A stretch of 64,000 bases of DNA from Nocardioides sp. URHA0020 (GTDB lineage: Bacteria > Actinomycetota > Actinomycetes > Propionibacteriales > Nocardioidaceae), in contig NZ_KK211170.1 of the NCBI RefSeq assembly GCF_000620705.1, positions 132,836 to 196,835 on the forward strand, read 5' to 3'. This document shows, in pieces, positions 8,501 through 16,442 of this stretch. Under the pieces are notes generated by a model. The model did no database searches, was not told the origin of the DNA, and saw only the letters and a program-made list of their open reading frames with translations. Each line of letters starts with the position of its first letter. The first letter of the stretch is position 1. The position numbers and the translations under genes were made by a program.

Positions 8501-8590
8501 ACCAGATCGCACACCCCTGTGATGTTGCGCCTGGTCGAAGGGTCCTCCCCGACACGGGCAGCTCTCTCCGGCCGGGCCGGAGAGAGGACC
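8497..8590 (+). promoter_or_regulatory. riboswitch expression platform with Shine-Dalgarno-sequestering helix
   Basis: TTCGACCAG (8497-8505), the 3' side of P1, can instead pair with CTGGTCGAA (8531-8539). Further on, CTCTCTCCGGC (8562-8572) pairs perfectly with GCCGGAGAGAG (8576-8586), burying the AGAGAGGA ribosome-binding site (8581-8588) of GTG 8595. GGTCCTC (8541-8547) could also pair with GAGGACC (8584-8590). No U-run follows these helices, so translational rather than terminator control is inferred. Confidence 0.6.
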
Positions 8591-8594
8591 ACCT

Positions 8595-9170
8595 GTGTAC
8601 GCCTTCCTGCTCAGCACGGCCGTGATCTTCGTCGCCGAGCTCGGCGACAAGAGCCAGCTCATGGCGATGACCTTCGCGGCCCGCTACCGGGTCCGTGACG
8701 TGATCATCGGGATCACGGTCGCCACCGCCCTGGTGCACCTGGCGTCGGTCGGCATCGGCTACTTCATCGGCGACGCGTTCGCCGACTACCAGGACTGGAT
8801 CGGCATCGTGGCCGGCGTCGCGTTCCTGGCGTTCGCCGCCTGGACGCTGCGTGGTGACGAGCTGACCGAGGAGGAGGCCGACAAGGCTCGCACCGCGACC
8901 GGCGCGGCCATCCTCGCCGTCGGTGTCGCGTTCTTCCTCGCGGAGCTCGGCGACAAGACCATGCTCGCCACGATCACCCTGGCGACCCAGGAGGGCTGGC
9001 TCGGCACCTGGCTCGGCAGCACCCTCGGCATGGTCGCCGCGGACGCGCTGGCCATCGTCGTCGGCGCGATGCTCGGCAAGAGACTGCCCGAGAAGGTCAT
9101 CAAGTACGGCGCTGCCGCGCTGTTCGCGATCTTCGGCGTCCTGCTGATCGTGGACGGGATCCTCGGCTGA
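8595..9170 (+). CDS. TMEM165/GDT1 family Mn2+ (Ca2+) exporter
   Basis: This is a 191-aa, six-helix membrane protein of the UPF0016/GDT1 family, made of two homologous three-helix halves. Each half carries the family motif: 'ELGDKS' (residues 15-20) and 'ELGDKT' (117-122), the acidic metal-coordinating sites. The two halves are joined by an acidic linker (residues about 87-98). The family exchanges Mn2+ or Ca2+ for H+ and protects against Mn2+ excess. The Mn2+ riboswitch immediately upstream fits this role well. Confidence 0.92.
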   Translation: MYAFLLSTAVIFVAELGDKSQLMAMTFAARYRVRDVIIGITVATALVHLASVGIGYFIGDAFADYQDWIGIVAGVAFLAFAAWTLRGDELTEEEADKARTATGAAILAVGVAFFLAELGDKTMLATITLATQEGWLGTWLGSTLGMVAADALAIVVGAMLGKRLPEKVIKYGAAALFAIFGVLLIVDGILG

Positions 9171-9179
9171 CCGCACGCC

Positions 9180-9210
9180 ACGACGTGGCCGCCGGCCGCG
9201 GCCACGTCGT
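9180..9210. terminator. hairpin terminator after the GDT1-family gene
   Basis: ACGACGTGGCCGC (9180-9192) pairs perfectly with GCGGCCACGTCGT (9198-9210) around a 5-nt loop. This 13-bp GC-rich stem starts 10 bp after the stop codon. No strong U-tract follows, as is usual for actinobacteria. Confidence 0.7.
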
Positions 9211-9269
9211 CGCGTCCGCGATCGCCCGCTTCCGCTACGGGTTCGGCCAGACGATGACGAGCGCGAGGG

Positions 9270-9716
9270 TCACCCGGCGCCCTCGGGGACGAAGAGGCAG
9301 AACGGGTGCCCGGCAGGGTCCGCCATCACGTACAACGGCTCGTCGGCGTCGTGGGAGTCGTCGACCAGGAGCCGGGCGCCGAGCGACTCGGCGAAGGCAC
9401 GCTGCTGCTCGAGCTCCTCGCGACCCGCGACGGTGCAGTCGAGGTGCATCTGCATCGGCACGTCCGGTGCCGGCCACGTGGTCGGCTCGACGCGCTCCGC
9501 GAACTGGAACGCCAACCGGTTGGTCCCGTTGGCATCGCGCAGCACCAACCACCGGGGGTCGTCGGCATCCGGATCGTCCCCGGCGCCGGGTTCGTCACCG
9601 GGGCGATAGGCATAGCCCAGCAGCTGGCGGTAGAACTCGGCCACGGCGCGCACGTCGACGGCGTCGATGACGGTCTGCAGCAGCTGTGGGTGGCCCGTCG
9701 TGCCGGTCGAGGTCAT
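9270..9716 (-). CDS. VOC (glyoxalase/bleomycin-resistance fold) family protein
   Basis: This 148-aa protein of the vicinal-oxygen-chelate superfamily has two beta-alpha-beta-beta-beta modules. The first is 'VRAVAEFYRQLLGYAYR' and the second 'EELEQQRAFAESLGARLL...YVMADPAGHPFCLFV'. The closing 'DPAGHPFCLF' is typical of small actinobacterial glyoxalase-like proteins. ATG 9716 is chosen because upstream sequence in this frame does not look coding. Substrate and metal use are not evident. Confidence 0.85.
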   Translation of the reverse strand: MTSTGTTGHPQLLQTVIDAVDVRAVAEFYRQLLGYAYRPGDEPGAGDDPDADDPRWLVLRDANGTNRLAFQFAERVEPTTWPAPDVPMQMHLDCTVAGREELEQQRAFAESLGARLLVDDSHDADEPLYVMADPAGHPFCLFVPEGAG

Positions 9717-9827
9717 GTCCGGGGGGTCCCCGCGAAGCGGTCGCCCGAAACCAGCGTCACGGCGCACGACCAGCGGCGCGAGCCGGCGGATGGCGCAGAT
9801 GATGCCCGCGGATCCGGCGACTCCACG

Positions 9828-9833
9828 TACAGT
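9828..9833 (+). promoter_or_regulatory. -10 box TACAGT, leaderless start
   Basis: TACAGT lies 6 nt before ATG 9840 with no Shine-Dalgarno between, so the transcript probably begins at the start codon. Confidence 0.5.
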
Positions 9834-9839
9834 CTCCGC

Positions 9840-10964
9840 ATGCGACGACTCTCGGTGACAACGTCCGTGCTTGCTCTGACCGCGGGCCTGCTCGCTGCTG
9901 CCGCACCGTCGGCGGAGGCTTCCAGGCCGACACCTGACTACACGGTTCGGATCGCGGCCAAGACAGCCGAGCTCTACTACACCCCGTCGATCAGCGCGAG
10001 CGGTCGCTTCGTCGTCTACCAGGACCGCGACTGGACACGCCAGGACGACTCCGACCCGGAGCCGAAGATCCTGCTGTGGGACGCCAAGACCCGCAAGAGC
10101 ACGCTCGTCACGCCGAAGGACTCGCCTCAGGGCGTCGGGTTCGACCGACCCTCGATCAGCCCGGACGGCCGGTACGTCGTCTACGTGCGCGACAGCGACT
10201 ACCTGCCCCGGACCCCGGAGGGGGAGGGCTACTCGACGTCGGTGCTGATGTGGGACCGGGTCACGAAGAAGACGCGGGTCGTGGCACCGAAGGCACCCCT
10301 GGCCTACTACGACCTGCCGAAGGTCAGCGCCGGAGGCGCGTTCGTGGGATACGCAGCGAACAACTCGAAGGCGGACCAGGTCGCCAAGATCTGGCGGCGG
10401 TCCACGGGTGTGACCACGAGCATCGTCGTCCGTCCCGGTGCTGCGTCCACCGTGGTGGGGAGCCTCAGCGACGACGGTCGCACGGTCGTCCTGGGCGTCC
10501 TGAAGTACGACGAGAGTGACACCAGCGAGACCGTGCTCTGGGACCGGGTTACTCACAAGACGCGCAGCCTCGGGGATCGAGGCGGGCGGATCAGCGGTGA
10601 CGGGAAGCTCGTCGCGGTCAATCTTCACACCGCCAAGAAGAGCTCGGGCATCTGGCACCGGTCCACCGGCAAGATCACCAAGCTCCACATCCCGAAGCGG
10701 TACAACCCGTTGCTCAAGAACGGGTGGAGCATCACTGCGATCAGCACGACCGGGCGGTACGTCGTGGTGCGGACCTACGGGAAGACCGTGCGGACGCGGC
10801 AGCTGCTTCTCGTCGACCGCAGCACCGGTGGTGCGGTCGTCGTGTCCCGGACCAACGACGGCAAGCTCGCCAAGGACGCCGGGTGGAACGCGGTCGACAG
10901 GAAGGGCACCGCGGTCGTCTTCCAGGACGGTCACGCCCTCCGGATCCGCCTCACCCGGAAGTGA
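9840..10964 (+). CDS. secreted TolB/WD40-like beta-propeller protein
   Basis: This 374-aa protein has a Sec signal peptide ('MRRLSVTTSVLALTAG...AAAPSAEA', cleavage near residue 30). It then has six or so repeats of the TolB-like blade pattern, such as 'SISASGRFVVYQDRD', 'SISPDGRYVVYVRDSD', 'KVSAGGAFVGYAANN' and 'SLSDDGRTVVLGVL', each followed by 'W(D/R)...(T/S)' strands. It is probably an extracytoplasmic binding or scaffold protein; no enzyme motif is visible. The frame is open far upstream, but the signal peptide and the -10 box 6 nt before ATG 9840 fix the start. Confidence 0.8.
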   Translation: MRRLSVTTSVLALTAGLLAAAAPSAEASRPTPDYTVRIAAKTAELYYTPSISASGRFVVYQDRDWTRQDDSDPEPKILLWDAKTRKSTLVTPKDSPQGVGFDRPSISPDGRYVVYVRDSDYLPRTPEGEGYSTSVLMWDRVTKKTRVVAPKAPLAYYDLPKVSAGGAFVGYAANNSKADQVAKIWRRSTGVTTSIVVRPGAASTVVGSLSDDGRTVVLGVLKYDESDTSETVLWDRVTHKTRSLGDRGGRISGDGKLVAVNLHTAKKSSGIWHRSTGKITKLHIPKRYNPLLKNGWSITAISTTGRYVVVRTYGKTVRTRQLLLVDRSTGGAVVVSRTNDGKLAKDAGWNAVDRKGTAVVFQDGHALRIRLTRK

Positions 10965-11047
10965 GCTCACCCGGCGCACGTCAGTAGTGACGAAAGGCGC
11001 GATGGGCGGCTCGCGCACACCCTTGGAGCCTGGGCGAGACTGGGGGA

Positions 11048-11233
11048 GTGCGACTCAGACACCGCTGGGACGACGACGAGGATCGTCCCGGACCCGACCT
11101 GACGGATCCCGCGACGGCCGCGGCATTGGAGCGAGCCGCTCGGGGTGTGCGCGTGGTGAAGGTGATCCATCTGACCCTCCTCGCTCTCGGCCTCGGACTG
11201 CTCGCTCTGGCCTTGTTGCTCCGCGTGGGCTGA
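11048..11233 (+). CDS. small single-pass membrane protein, hypothetical
   Basis: A 61-residue ORF with a charged N-terminal half ('RHRWDDDEDRPGPDLTD') and one clear C-terminal transmembrane helix ('VIHLTLLALGLGLLALALLL'). GGGGGAG directly abuts GTG 11048, so the start is uncertain. The composition looks coding and membrane-like. I do not recognise a family. 11234-11388 shows nothing. Confidence 0.45.
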   Translation: MRLRHRWDDDEDRPGPDLTDPATAAALERAARGVRVVKVIHLTLLALGLGLLALALLLRVG

Positions 11234-11388
11234 CCCTCGGCGACTGAGAGACCCCCGCATCATCCGTGGTGGCCGCGCCGGTCCTGGTCCGAGACTCCAC
11301 CGTCACCTTGCCGGTGCGCGATCGATCTGTGCGTCCAGAGCAGTCCGCGTGCCTGGGTGGACGGTCGCCAGCCGTCGCATGGCAGCCG

Positions 11389-11856
11389 CTAGCTGAGATC
11401 GAGGCTGTTGGCGCGCAGGGCGGCAACCGCTGCGTATGGATCGGGAACGGTGATGGTGACGGTGCGCCCACTGAGCAGCCGGAGCCGCAGCGCGGGACCG
11501 CTTCGTACGGTGCACACGGTCCGCGTGGGGGTCCACCAGAACCCGCAGCTCACCGCGTGCCAGGGAATATCGACGACCCGCACGTCCTGGATGCTGTCGA
11601 GTGTGTACCGCGCTCGCGGCCAGCCGACGGACCCCCAGTGGAGGGCCACGCCTTGCGGGCCGCACGTGGCCCGGACGTCCGAGGCCGTGATCACCTCGGC
11701 GAGGAGGCCGACGAGGGCCACGACCACGATCAGTGCACCGGTGCTCGGAGACGAGCCGGAGGAGAGGCCCATACCGACCAGCGGGATCAGCAGGAGGCCG
11801 CTGATGACGACGCTCGACCAGTTGGTCGCCCGCCCGGTGTAGACAGTGGTGTTCAT
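11389..11856 (-). CDS. membrane protein with PH-like tail, hypothetical
   Basis: This 155-aa protein has two N-terminal transmembrane helices ('SSVVISGLLLIPLVGMGL' near 15-32 and 'GALIVVVALVGLLAEVIT' near 40-57). A cytosolic beta-rich tail follows ('DVRATCGPQGVALHWGSVGW...TVCTVRSGPALRLRLLSGRTVTI') of the bacterial PH-domain type. Its ATG overlaps the GntR stop (ATGA), so the two are coupled and probably act together in a GntR-YtrA-like envelope response. The exact role is unknown. Confidence 0.7.
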   Translation of the reverse strand: MNTTVYTGRATNWSSVVISGLLLIPLVGMGLSSGSSPSTGALIVVVALVGLLAEVITASDVRATCGPQGVALHWGSVGWPRARYTLDSIQDVRVVDIPWHAVSCGFWWTPTRTVCTVRSGPALRLRLLSGRTVTITVPDPYAAVAALRANSLDLS

Positions 11857-12206
11857 CGCATCTCCTTGATGAGGGTGACGACATCATCGGACTCCAGTCC
11901 GTACCGACGAGCGAGCTCGAGGACCGACTGGACGGCTTCACGGATCGGGGCGAGGTCGCCGGTCTCCGCCGTTCCCGCGATGCGGGCACCGCGCCCGCGG
12001 CGAAACTCGAGGATGCCCGCCTCGCGGAGCTGTCGGTAGGCGGCGAGGACCGTGTTCCGGTCCACCGACAGACCCACCGCCAGCTCGGCCGCGGGTGGGA
12101 GCTGTTCGCCAACTGCGAGCTCCCCGCTGCGCACACCGCGCACGACGCAGGCGGCCACCTGGTCCTGCAGACGCTGCGTCGACGAGTGATCGATCGTCCA
12201 TTTCAT
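11853..12206 (-). CDS. GntR family regulator, YtrA type
   Basis: This 117-aa repressor has a short C-terminal tail. The winged-helix domain is complete: 'LQDQVAACVVRGVRSGEL', 'EQLPPAAELAVGLSVDRNTV', 'AYRQLREAGILEFRRGRG'. The short helical tail, with no ligand domain, places it in the YtrA subfamily. The start ATG 12206 ('MKWTIDHSS') has no Shine-Dalgarno and is 2 bp from a perfect operator palindrome, implying autorepression and a leaderless transcript. It is coupled to the membrane protein at 11389 by an ATGA overlap. Confidence 0.88.
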   Translation of the reverse strand: MKWTIDHSSTQRLQDQVAACVVRGVRSGELAVGEQLPPAAELAVGLSVDRNTVLAAYRQLREAGILEFRRGRGARIAGTAETGDLAPIREAVQSVLELARRYGLESDDVVTLIKEMR

Positions 12207-12207
12207 A

Positions 12208-12226
12208 GTGCTAGTAGTACTAGCAC
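12208..12226. promoter_or_regulatory. GntR operator palindrome
   Basis: GTGCTAGTA-G-TACTAGCAC is a perfect 9+1+9 inverted repeat. It ends 2 bp upstream of the GntR start codon and overlaps the expected -10 region on the minus strand. Position and symmetry fit autoregulation by the encoded YtrA-type repressor. Confidence 0.75.
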
Positions 12227-12535
12227 CATTACGCGAGGTCAAGGGGTTGCTCCGGAACCCTGCTCGGTGAGTGTCTCGGCGGCGCTCGACCTGCTGCGTC
12301 GTACTGCCGGCTATCGGCGTGGCCGCAACGCACGCTGCTGCCCATAGCTCATGCCGCGAGCCGGTTCGCAGGACCCGGATGTCAGCGCTTCAGTTCGTTG
12401 ACCATCTTCGGCGTCCGCCACTGCTTGCAGCATCGGCGAACAGCCACGAGGCATACATCAATGGCCACGTCGCGAGCGTGGAAACGCTCCATCCGGGATG
12501 TCGTGGGGCCGAAGTGGTCGAGTCGCGACGCGAGG
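12227..12535. other. intergenic region without a supported gene
   Basis: About 310 bp of lower GC than its surroundings. Open frames here lack coding-like composition or recognisable domains. A small GAGCGT-ggaa-ACGCTC hairpin near 12476-12491 could serve as a weak terminator for the minus-strand FUSC gene. Confidence 0.5.
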
Positions 12536-13855
12536 TCAGCGCTGATCGAGGTCGTCGTCGGAGATCCGTGGCATCGGCGTGGTCGGCGCGTCGGGGTCGC
12601 TCTCCGGCGGCGCCTGCGGGAGGGATGTGGGCCGGCGCCGCGAGGGGTGCGGGCGCAGTGGCGCCGGCCAGGTGCGGACCGGACGCCCCAGCTGGAGCTG
12701 GCGCCGTACGCGCTGCTCGAGGTCGAGCTCGCGCTGGACCCGCTTCACGGTGGACAGCAGGCTCGCATGCAGCTCGCGGAGGTCGGAGTCGGCCACCGCG
12801 GTCGACATGTCCTCCAGGCGGGCGCGCGCTTCGGGCAGTCCCTCCATCGCCTCCCGGAGCGCCTTGAAGTCCGCCGACTGAGCCTGCCCGGCTGGTGCCG
12901 CCTCGAGCCGCACCAGCTCACCGAAGGCGTCGACGGCAGAGGCCAGCTCGCGGAACGTCTGGGCCAGACCGAGGCACACATCGGCCGACCCGTCTGACTC
13001 GAGCCACCCGGCGTCGCCTGCGGTGGCATCGGCGAGCGCCCGGTACATCGATCGCACGCTCAGCGCAGTGTGCTCGAGTGACTCCAGCCCGTGCCGCAGA
13101 CCGGGGCCGAGGTCCGGCGTGCCCACCGCTCGCACGTTGAGGCGGCGGCCCTGCTCGGCGTGCAGCAGCGCGGCTCCGACTCGGGGAACGTCGCGGTGGG
13201 TGATCAGGCGCGCGTCCCCGAGCCAGGCCTCCGCGGCCGCTGTCAGAGAGCGAGGGTCGTCGGCCAGCTGCTCGACGGCATCGGCGGAACGCCGCAGGAG
13301 GTCGCTGATCGCGTCGGAGAGTCCCTCGATCTCCCACCCGGCGTCCGAGGTGGGCACCCGGGGCGGGAACAGCAGGTTGGCCGCGATGCCGACGACCGCG
13401 CCCACCAGCGTCTCCGCGATCCGCTGGCCGGCAGCGGCCTCGACGGCAAGCGAGCCGACGCCCAGCACGAGCATCCCGCTGATCGCGACCTCCATGAGGT
13501 TGTCACGGAGCCGGAGCGCCTGTCCCAAGGTGATCGAGAGGAAGATGAGGATGCCGAGGCTCCACCACTCGAGCGGTACGACGGCGGCGAACGCGACTGC
13601 CATCGAGACTCCGCTCACCACGGCGACGACGCGATCCAGGCCGCTGGCCAGCAGTGACACCGGCGTGACCTGGACGACGAGCATGGCCGTCAGCGGCGCG
13701 AGCAAGGGCTGGGTGCCCGGGAAGATCAGGACCGCCACGACGTAGCTGATCACCGCTGCCACCGTGATGCGCAGCGACCACAGCACCGCGCCGCGCCACC
13801 CCGTGCGAAGCCGTCTCAGCTCACGTCTGACCCTCCCGCGCCACTGACCACGCAT
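12536..13855 (-). CDS. FUSC / aromatic-acid-exporter family membrane protein
   Basis: This 439-aa protein's N-terminal half (about residues 20-165) has six hydrophobic helices with FUSC-family features ('ISYVVAVLIFPGTQPLLAPL', 'LASGLDRVVAVVSGVSMAV', 'LVGAVVGIAANLLFPPRV'). It then has a long cytosolic alpha-helical domain and a Pro-rich basic tail. The family includes p-hydroxybenzoate efflux proteins (AaeB-like), but actinobacterial members are uncharacterised. It stands alone, transcribed away from the GlxA-type regulator. Confidence 0.82.
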   Translation of the reverse strand: MRGQWRGRVRRELRRLRTGWRGAVLWSLRITVAAVISYVVAVLIFPGTQPLLAPLTAMLVVQVTPVSLLASGLDRVVAVVSGVSMAVAFAAVVPLEWWSLGILIFLSITLGQALRLRDNLMEVAISGMLVLGVGSLAVEAAAGQRIAETLVGAVVGIAANLLFPPRVPTSDAGWEIEGLSDAISDLLRRSADAVEQLADDPRSLTAAAEAWLGDARLITHRDVPRVGAALLHAEQGRRLNVRAVGTPDLGPGLRHGLESLEHTALSVRSMYRALADATAGDAGWLESDGSADVCLGLAQTFRELASAVDAFGELVRLEAAPAGQAQSADFKALREAMEGLPEARARLEDMSTAVADSDLRELHASLLSTVKRVQRELDLEQRVRRQLQLGRPVRTWPAPLRPHPSRRRPTSLPQAPPESDPDAPTTPMPRISDDDLDQR

Positions 13856-13923
13856 CCCTCCATGATGAACGATGGACGCCGACTACGCGCGGTCGGTGGC
13901 TGGTCATGACGCCGCCCCGGACG

Positions 13924-14916
13924 TCATGGGGAGGGGGTCGAGAACCGCTGTCGGTAGGACGTGGGGGTGGTCGCGTACGCAGCGACGAAGTTCTGGCGGA
14001 AGGTCACCACGCTGCCGAAGCCACACGCGGTGGCGACCCGGTTGATGGGCCAGCTGGTCGCCTCCAGGAGGCGGCGGGCCTCGTCGAGCCGCCGGGCCAT
14101 GATCCACCGCGACGGGGTGCTGCCGATCACCTCGGTGAACCTGCGGGTGAAGTTTCGTCGACTCATGCGCGCATGGGCAGCGAGGTCGTCCACCGATAGC
14201 CGTTGGTCGAGGTGGGCCAGAGCCCAGTCGACGGTCGGACCGAGGTGCCCGACACCGCCCGGGTCGGGCATCGGGCGATGGACGTACTGAGCCTGGTCGC
14301 CCTCGCGGTGTGGCGCGACGACGAGGTGGCGGGCGACGGTCGCTGCGGCCGAGGCTCCCAGCTCATTGCGGACGATCGACAGGCAGGCGTCGATGGCGGA
14401 TGCGGTGCCCGCCGAGGTGAGGACGTCACCGTGATCGAGGTAGAGCGCGGCCGCGTCGACCTTCACCTCCGGACGGCGGAGAGCGAGCTGGTCCGCGGCA
14501 CCCCAGTGGGTCACCGCCTGGCGTCCGTCGAGCACACCGCTGTCGGCCACCGGGAAGGCACCCAGGCACAGGCCGGCGATCTTGGTGCCACGCGATCGGG
14601 CCGCGCGAAGACCGTTCATCAGGGCCGGGTCGGGGGCCGGCAGGTCGGCCGGCCAGGACGGGAGGACCACGAGGTCGGCCTCGTCGACCACGGTCGGGCC
14701 GGCGACGTCCTCGACCCGCAGTCCTTCGGCGGTCCGGATGCCTCGACCATCGTCGGTCCAGACGGCGGGGTCCCAGCCCTCGGCGATGCCCTGTCGCCCG
14801 ACCTCGCCGAAGACCAGCAGCGGAACGGCGAGGTGAAACATCGTCATGCCGTGGAAGGCGTAGACCACGATTCGCACAGTTGGCCCGATCTCATCGAGAA
14901 GCGTCTTTCGTGCCAC
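13924..14916 (-). CDS. GlxA-type AraC family transcriptional regulator
   Basis: This 330-aa regulator pairs an N-terminal DJ-1/PfpI class I amidotransferase-like sensor domain (about 10-190; 'RIVVYAFHGMTMFHLAVPLL', nucleophile-elbow 'IAGLCLGAFPVADSG') with two C-terminal AraC helix-turn-helices (about 225-325; 'LAHLDQRLSVDDLAAHARMS', 'FTEVIGSTPSRWIMARRLDE', 'VATACGFGSVVTFRQNF'). It is transcribed divergently from the isochorismatase-family gene, with 64 bp between starts, and is the obvious candidate to activate it. Confidence 0.92.
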   Translation of the reverse strand: MARKTLLDEIGPTVRIVVYAFHGMTMFHLAVPLLVFGEVGRQGIAEGWDPAVWTDDGRGIRTAEGLRVEDVAGPTVVDEADLVVLPSWPADLPAPDPALMNGLRAARSRGTKIAGLCLGAFPVADSGVLDGRQAVTHWGAADQLALRRPEVKVDAAALYLDHGDVLTSAGTASAIDACLSIVRNELGASAAATVARHLVVAPHREGDQAQYVHRPMPDPGGVGHLGPTVDWALAHLDQRLSVDDLAAHARMSRRNFTRRFTEVIGSTPSRWIMARRLDEARRLLEATSWPINRVATACGFGSVVTFRQNFVAAYATTPTSYRQRFSTPSP

Positions 14917-14980
14917 TCACGGTAGCCGCACCGACCGAGCGAAGGTGGAGCCGACACGTTCACCAGACCAGGGAGATGCC

Positions 14981-15616
14981 ATGACAGACCCGCGCCGAGC
15001 GCTCATCGTCGTCGACGTCCAGCAGGAGTACTTCACGGGAGTCCTGCAGATCCAGGCTCCGCCGGCCGAGCAGACGCTGACGAACATCGTGACCGCGCTC
15101 GAGGTGGCGAAGCGTGAGGGACTGCCGGTGGTGGTGGTCCAGCACGAGCTCCCCGAAGGGGCGCCCGTGTTCGCGAGAGGGAGCGAGAGCTGGTCGTTGC
15201 ACCCCGAGGTCGAACAGCGGCTGGAGGCCCGGTGGAAGCGCGTCACGAAGGACAAGGGCAGCGTCTTCGCCGGCACCGACGTGGCTGCGTGGCTGGCCGA
15301 CCAGGGCGTCGACACCATCACGATCGTCGGCTACATGACCAACAACTGTGACCTCGCCACGGCCGTCGGCGCAGAGGAGCTCGGCCTGGCCGTCGAGGTG
15401 CTGTCGGACGCCAGTGGCGCCATCCACCTGGCCAACGACGCCGGCAAGGTCTCCGCTGAGCAGCTGCACGAGACCCTTCTGGTGCTCCTGCACTCCAACT
15501 TCGCCGCCGTCGCCACGACCGAGGCCTGGACATCGGCCGTCACGGCCGGTGCGGTCATCCCCAAGAGCGACCTCGGGACCTCCGCGACCCAGGGCCGTGC
15601 CGCCTTCGCGAGCTGA
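14981..15616 (+). CDS. isochorismatase-family cysteine hydrolase
   Basis: This 211-aa hydrolase has the catalytic triad of the family: Asp12 ('LIVVDVQQEYF'), Lys92 ('VTKDKGSVFAG') and Cys123 ('VGYMTNNCDLAT'). The family includes nicotinamidases, carbamoylases and true isochorismatases; the substrate is not determinable here. ATG 14981 is chosen because AGGGAG lies 8 nt upstream and the product then begins like its relatives ('MTDPRRALIVVDVQ'). The divergent GlxA regulator probably controls it. Confidence 0.88.
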   Translation: MTDPRRALIVVDVQQEYFTGVLQIQAPPAEQTLTNIVTALEVAKREGLPVVVVQHELPEGAPVFARGSESWSLHPEVEQRLEARWKRVTKDKGSVFAGTDVAAWLADQGVDTITIVGYMTNNCDLATAVGAEELGLAVEVLSDASGAIHLANDAGKVSAEQLHETLLVLLHSNFAAVATTEAWTSAVTAGAVIPKSDLGTSATQGRAAFAS

Positions 15617-15660
15617 CGGACGGCGCCCCGGCGGGTCCTCGGCGCTGCGCCCGCGGGAAC

Positions 15661-15758
15661 GCGCAGCGGCCCCGCGGGAGGAAACCCTGGGGGAGTCCTC
15701 GGCGGGGCCGCGCGTTCGTGCCGGTCAGACCGCCCGTACGGGCTCTGGCTCCGATGTC
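15661..15758. repeat. 98-bp stem-loop repeat, copy A
   Basis: This element is about 87% identical by eye to 20323-20418. Its core is an inverted repeat, GCGGCCCCGC...GCGGGGCCGC, enclosing an inner GAGGA...TCCTC helix and a purine-rich loop. It ends in CGTTCGTGCCGGTCAG. It lies just downstream of the isochorismatase gene and could also terminate transcription, but the second copy inside an IS110 remnant points to a mobile or recombination element. Confidence 0.7.
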
Positions 15759-15801
15759 GTAGTACAACCGGAGGCATCATCGACTCGCTCCGAAGGTGAC
15801 C

Positions 15802-15820
15802 CGTTTCCGCAGGTCAGACG
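15802..15820. repeat. att-like motif CGTTTCCGCAGGTCAGACG
   Basis: This shares CGTTYNYGC-AGGTCAG with 15713-15730, 20374-20392 and 32441-32457. The last of these lies at the integrase-proximal end of the island, next to the glnA terminator. A role as an attachment core is a hypothesis. The remaining sequence to 16052 is lower in GC and shows no gene. Confidence 0.35.
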
Positions 15821-16052
15821 GGGTGTAGGGACGTTACGCCCTGACGGCCTAGGCGTCTACTAGGTGCTCGGTAGGCACTGCGCTGGGGAAAATCTGAGGG
15901 AACCGTGCGACTTTCGGAGCGAACGTCAAGGAGAATGTCGTCGGTTCTGACAGACGGCTCGACAAAGGCTTCTGAACTTCAGCGATTCAGGTCAGTTCGT
16001 TACCGTCCGCAGGTAGTTTCCAGCTGAATGCCGAGCCTGACGTTGTCAGCGG

Positions 16053-16442
16053 TCATTCAAGCCCGAGCCACGAGCCGATGTCCATGGCGACGTGCTCGTA
16101 GTCGAATCTGAACAGGTCCGACCAGTTGTGCGGGTTGAGGACTACCCCGGAGTTGTAGACGTCCTGGGCCAACCCCAGCCCGTGATCGGTGCTCGTGGCG
16201 TGCTGGGATATCTCGGTAGCCGTGATGGCGAAATGGTCGAACGAGGAGGCGATGTCACCGACGTGCCCCTTCCACACGTCCGACTTCGGAGTGACCGCGA
16301 AGACGACAAGTTCAGCCACCATCTGCCGCGGCTCCAGCAGGGCGATTCGCAGACCGTCCTCGGTCGCGGCGACGCGTACATTCGGCGGCGCCAGGATGTC
16401 CAGCGTCGCGGCGAGTTCGGTGAAGTCAGCGCGAGCACTCAT
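16053..16442 (-). CDS. hypothetical 129-aa partner of the DUF4157 protein
   Basis: This is a small soluble acidic protein that I do not recognise ('MSARADFTELAATLDILAPP'; 'VAELVVFAVTPKSDVWKGH'; 'FRFDYEHVAMDIGSWLG'). It looks alpha/beta with no signal peptide or membrane segment. Its ATG overlaps the stop of the 1135-aa gene (ATGA at 16439-16442), so the two are co-translated. In polymorphic-toxin and injected-effector loci, such a small 3' partner is typically an immunity protein or chaperone; that assignment is inference. Base composition is lower in GC than the core genome. Confidence 0.75.
   Translation of the reverse strand: MSARADFTELAATLDILAPPNVRVAATEDGLRIALLEPRQMVAELVVFAVTPKSDVWKGHVGDIASSFDHFAITATEISQHATSTDHGLGLAQDVYNSGVVLNPHNWSDLFRFDYEHVAMDIGSWLGLE

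Noticed and set aside
9306..9839. 178-residue N-terminal extension of the beta-propeller gene
   Set aside because: It overlaps the VOC gene antisense and reads as a shadow. The signal peptide and -10 box support ATG 9840.
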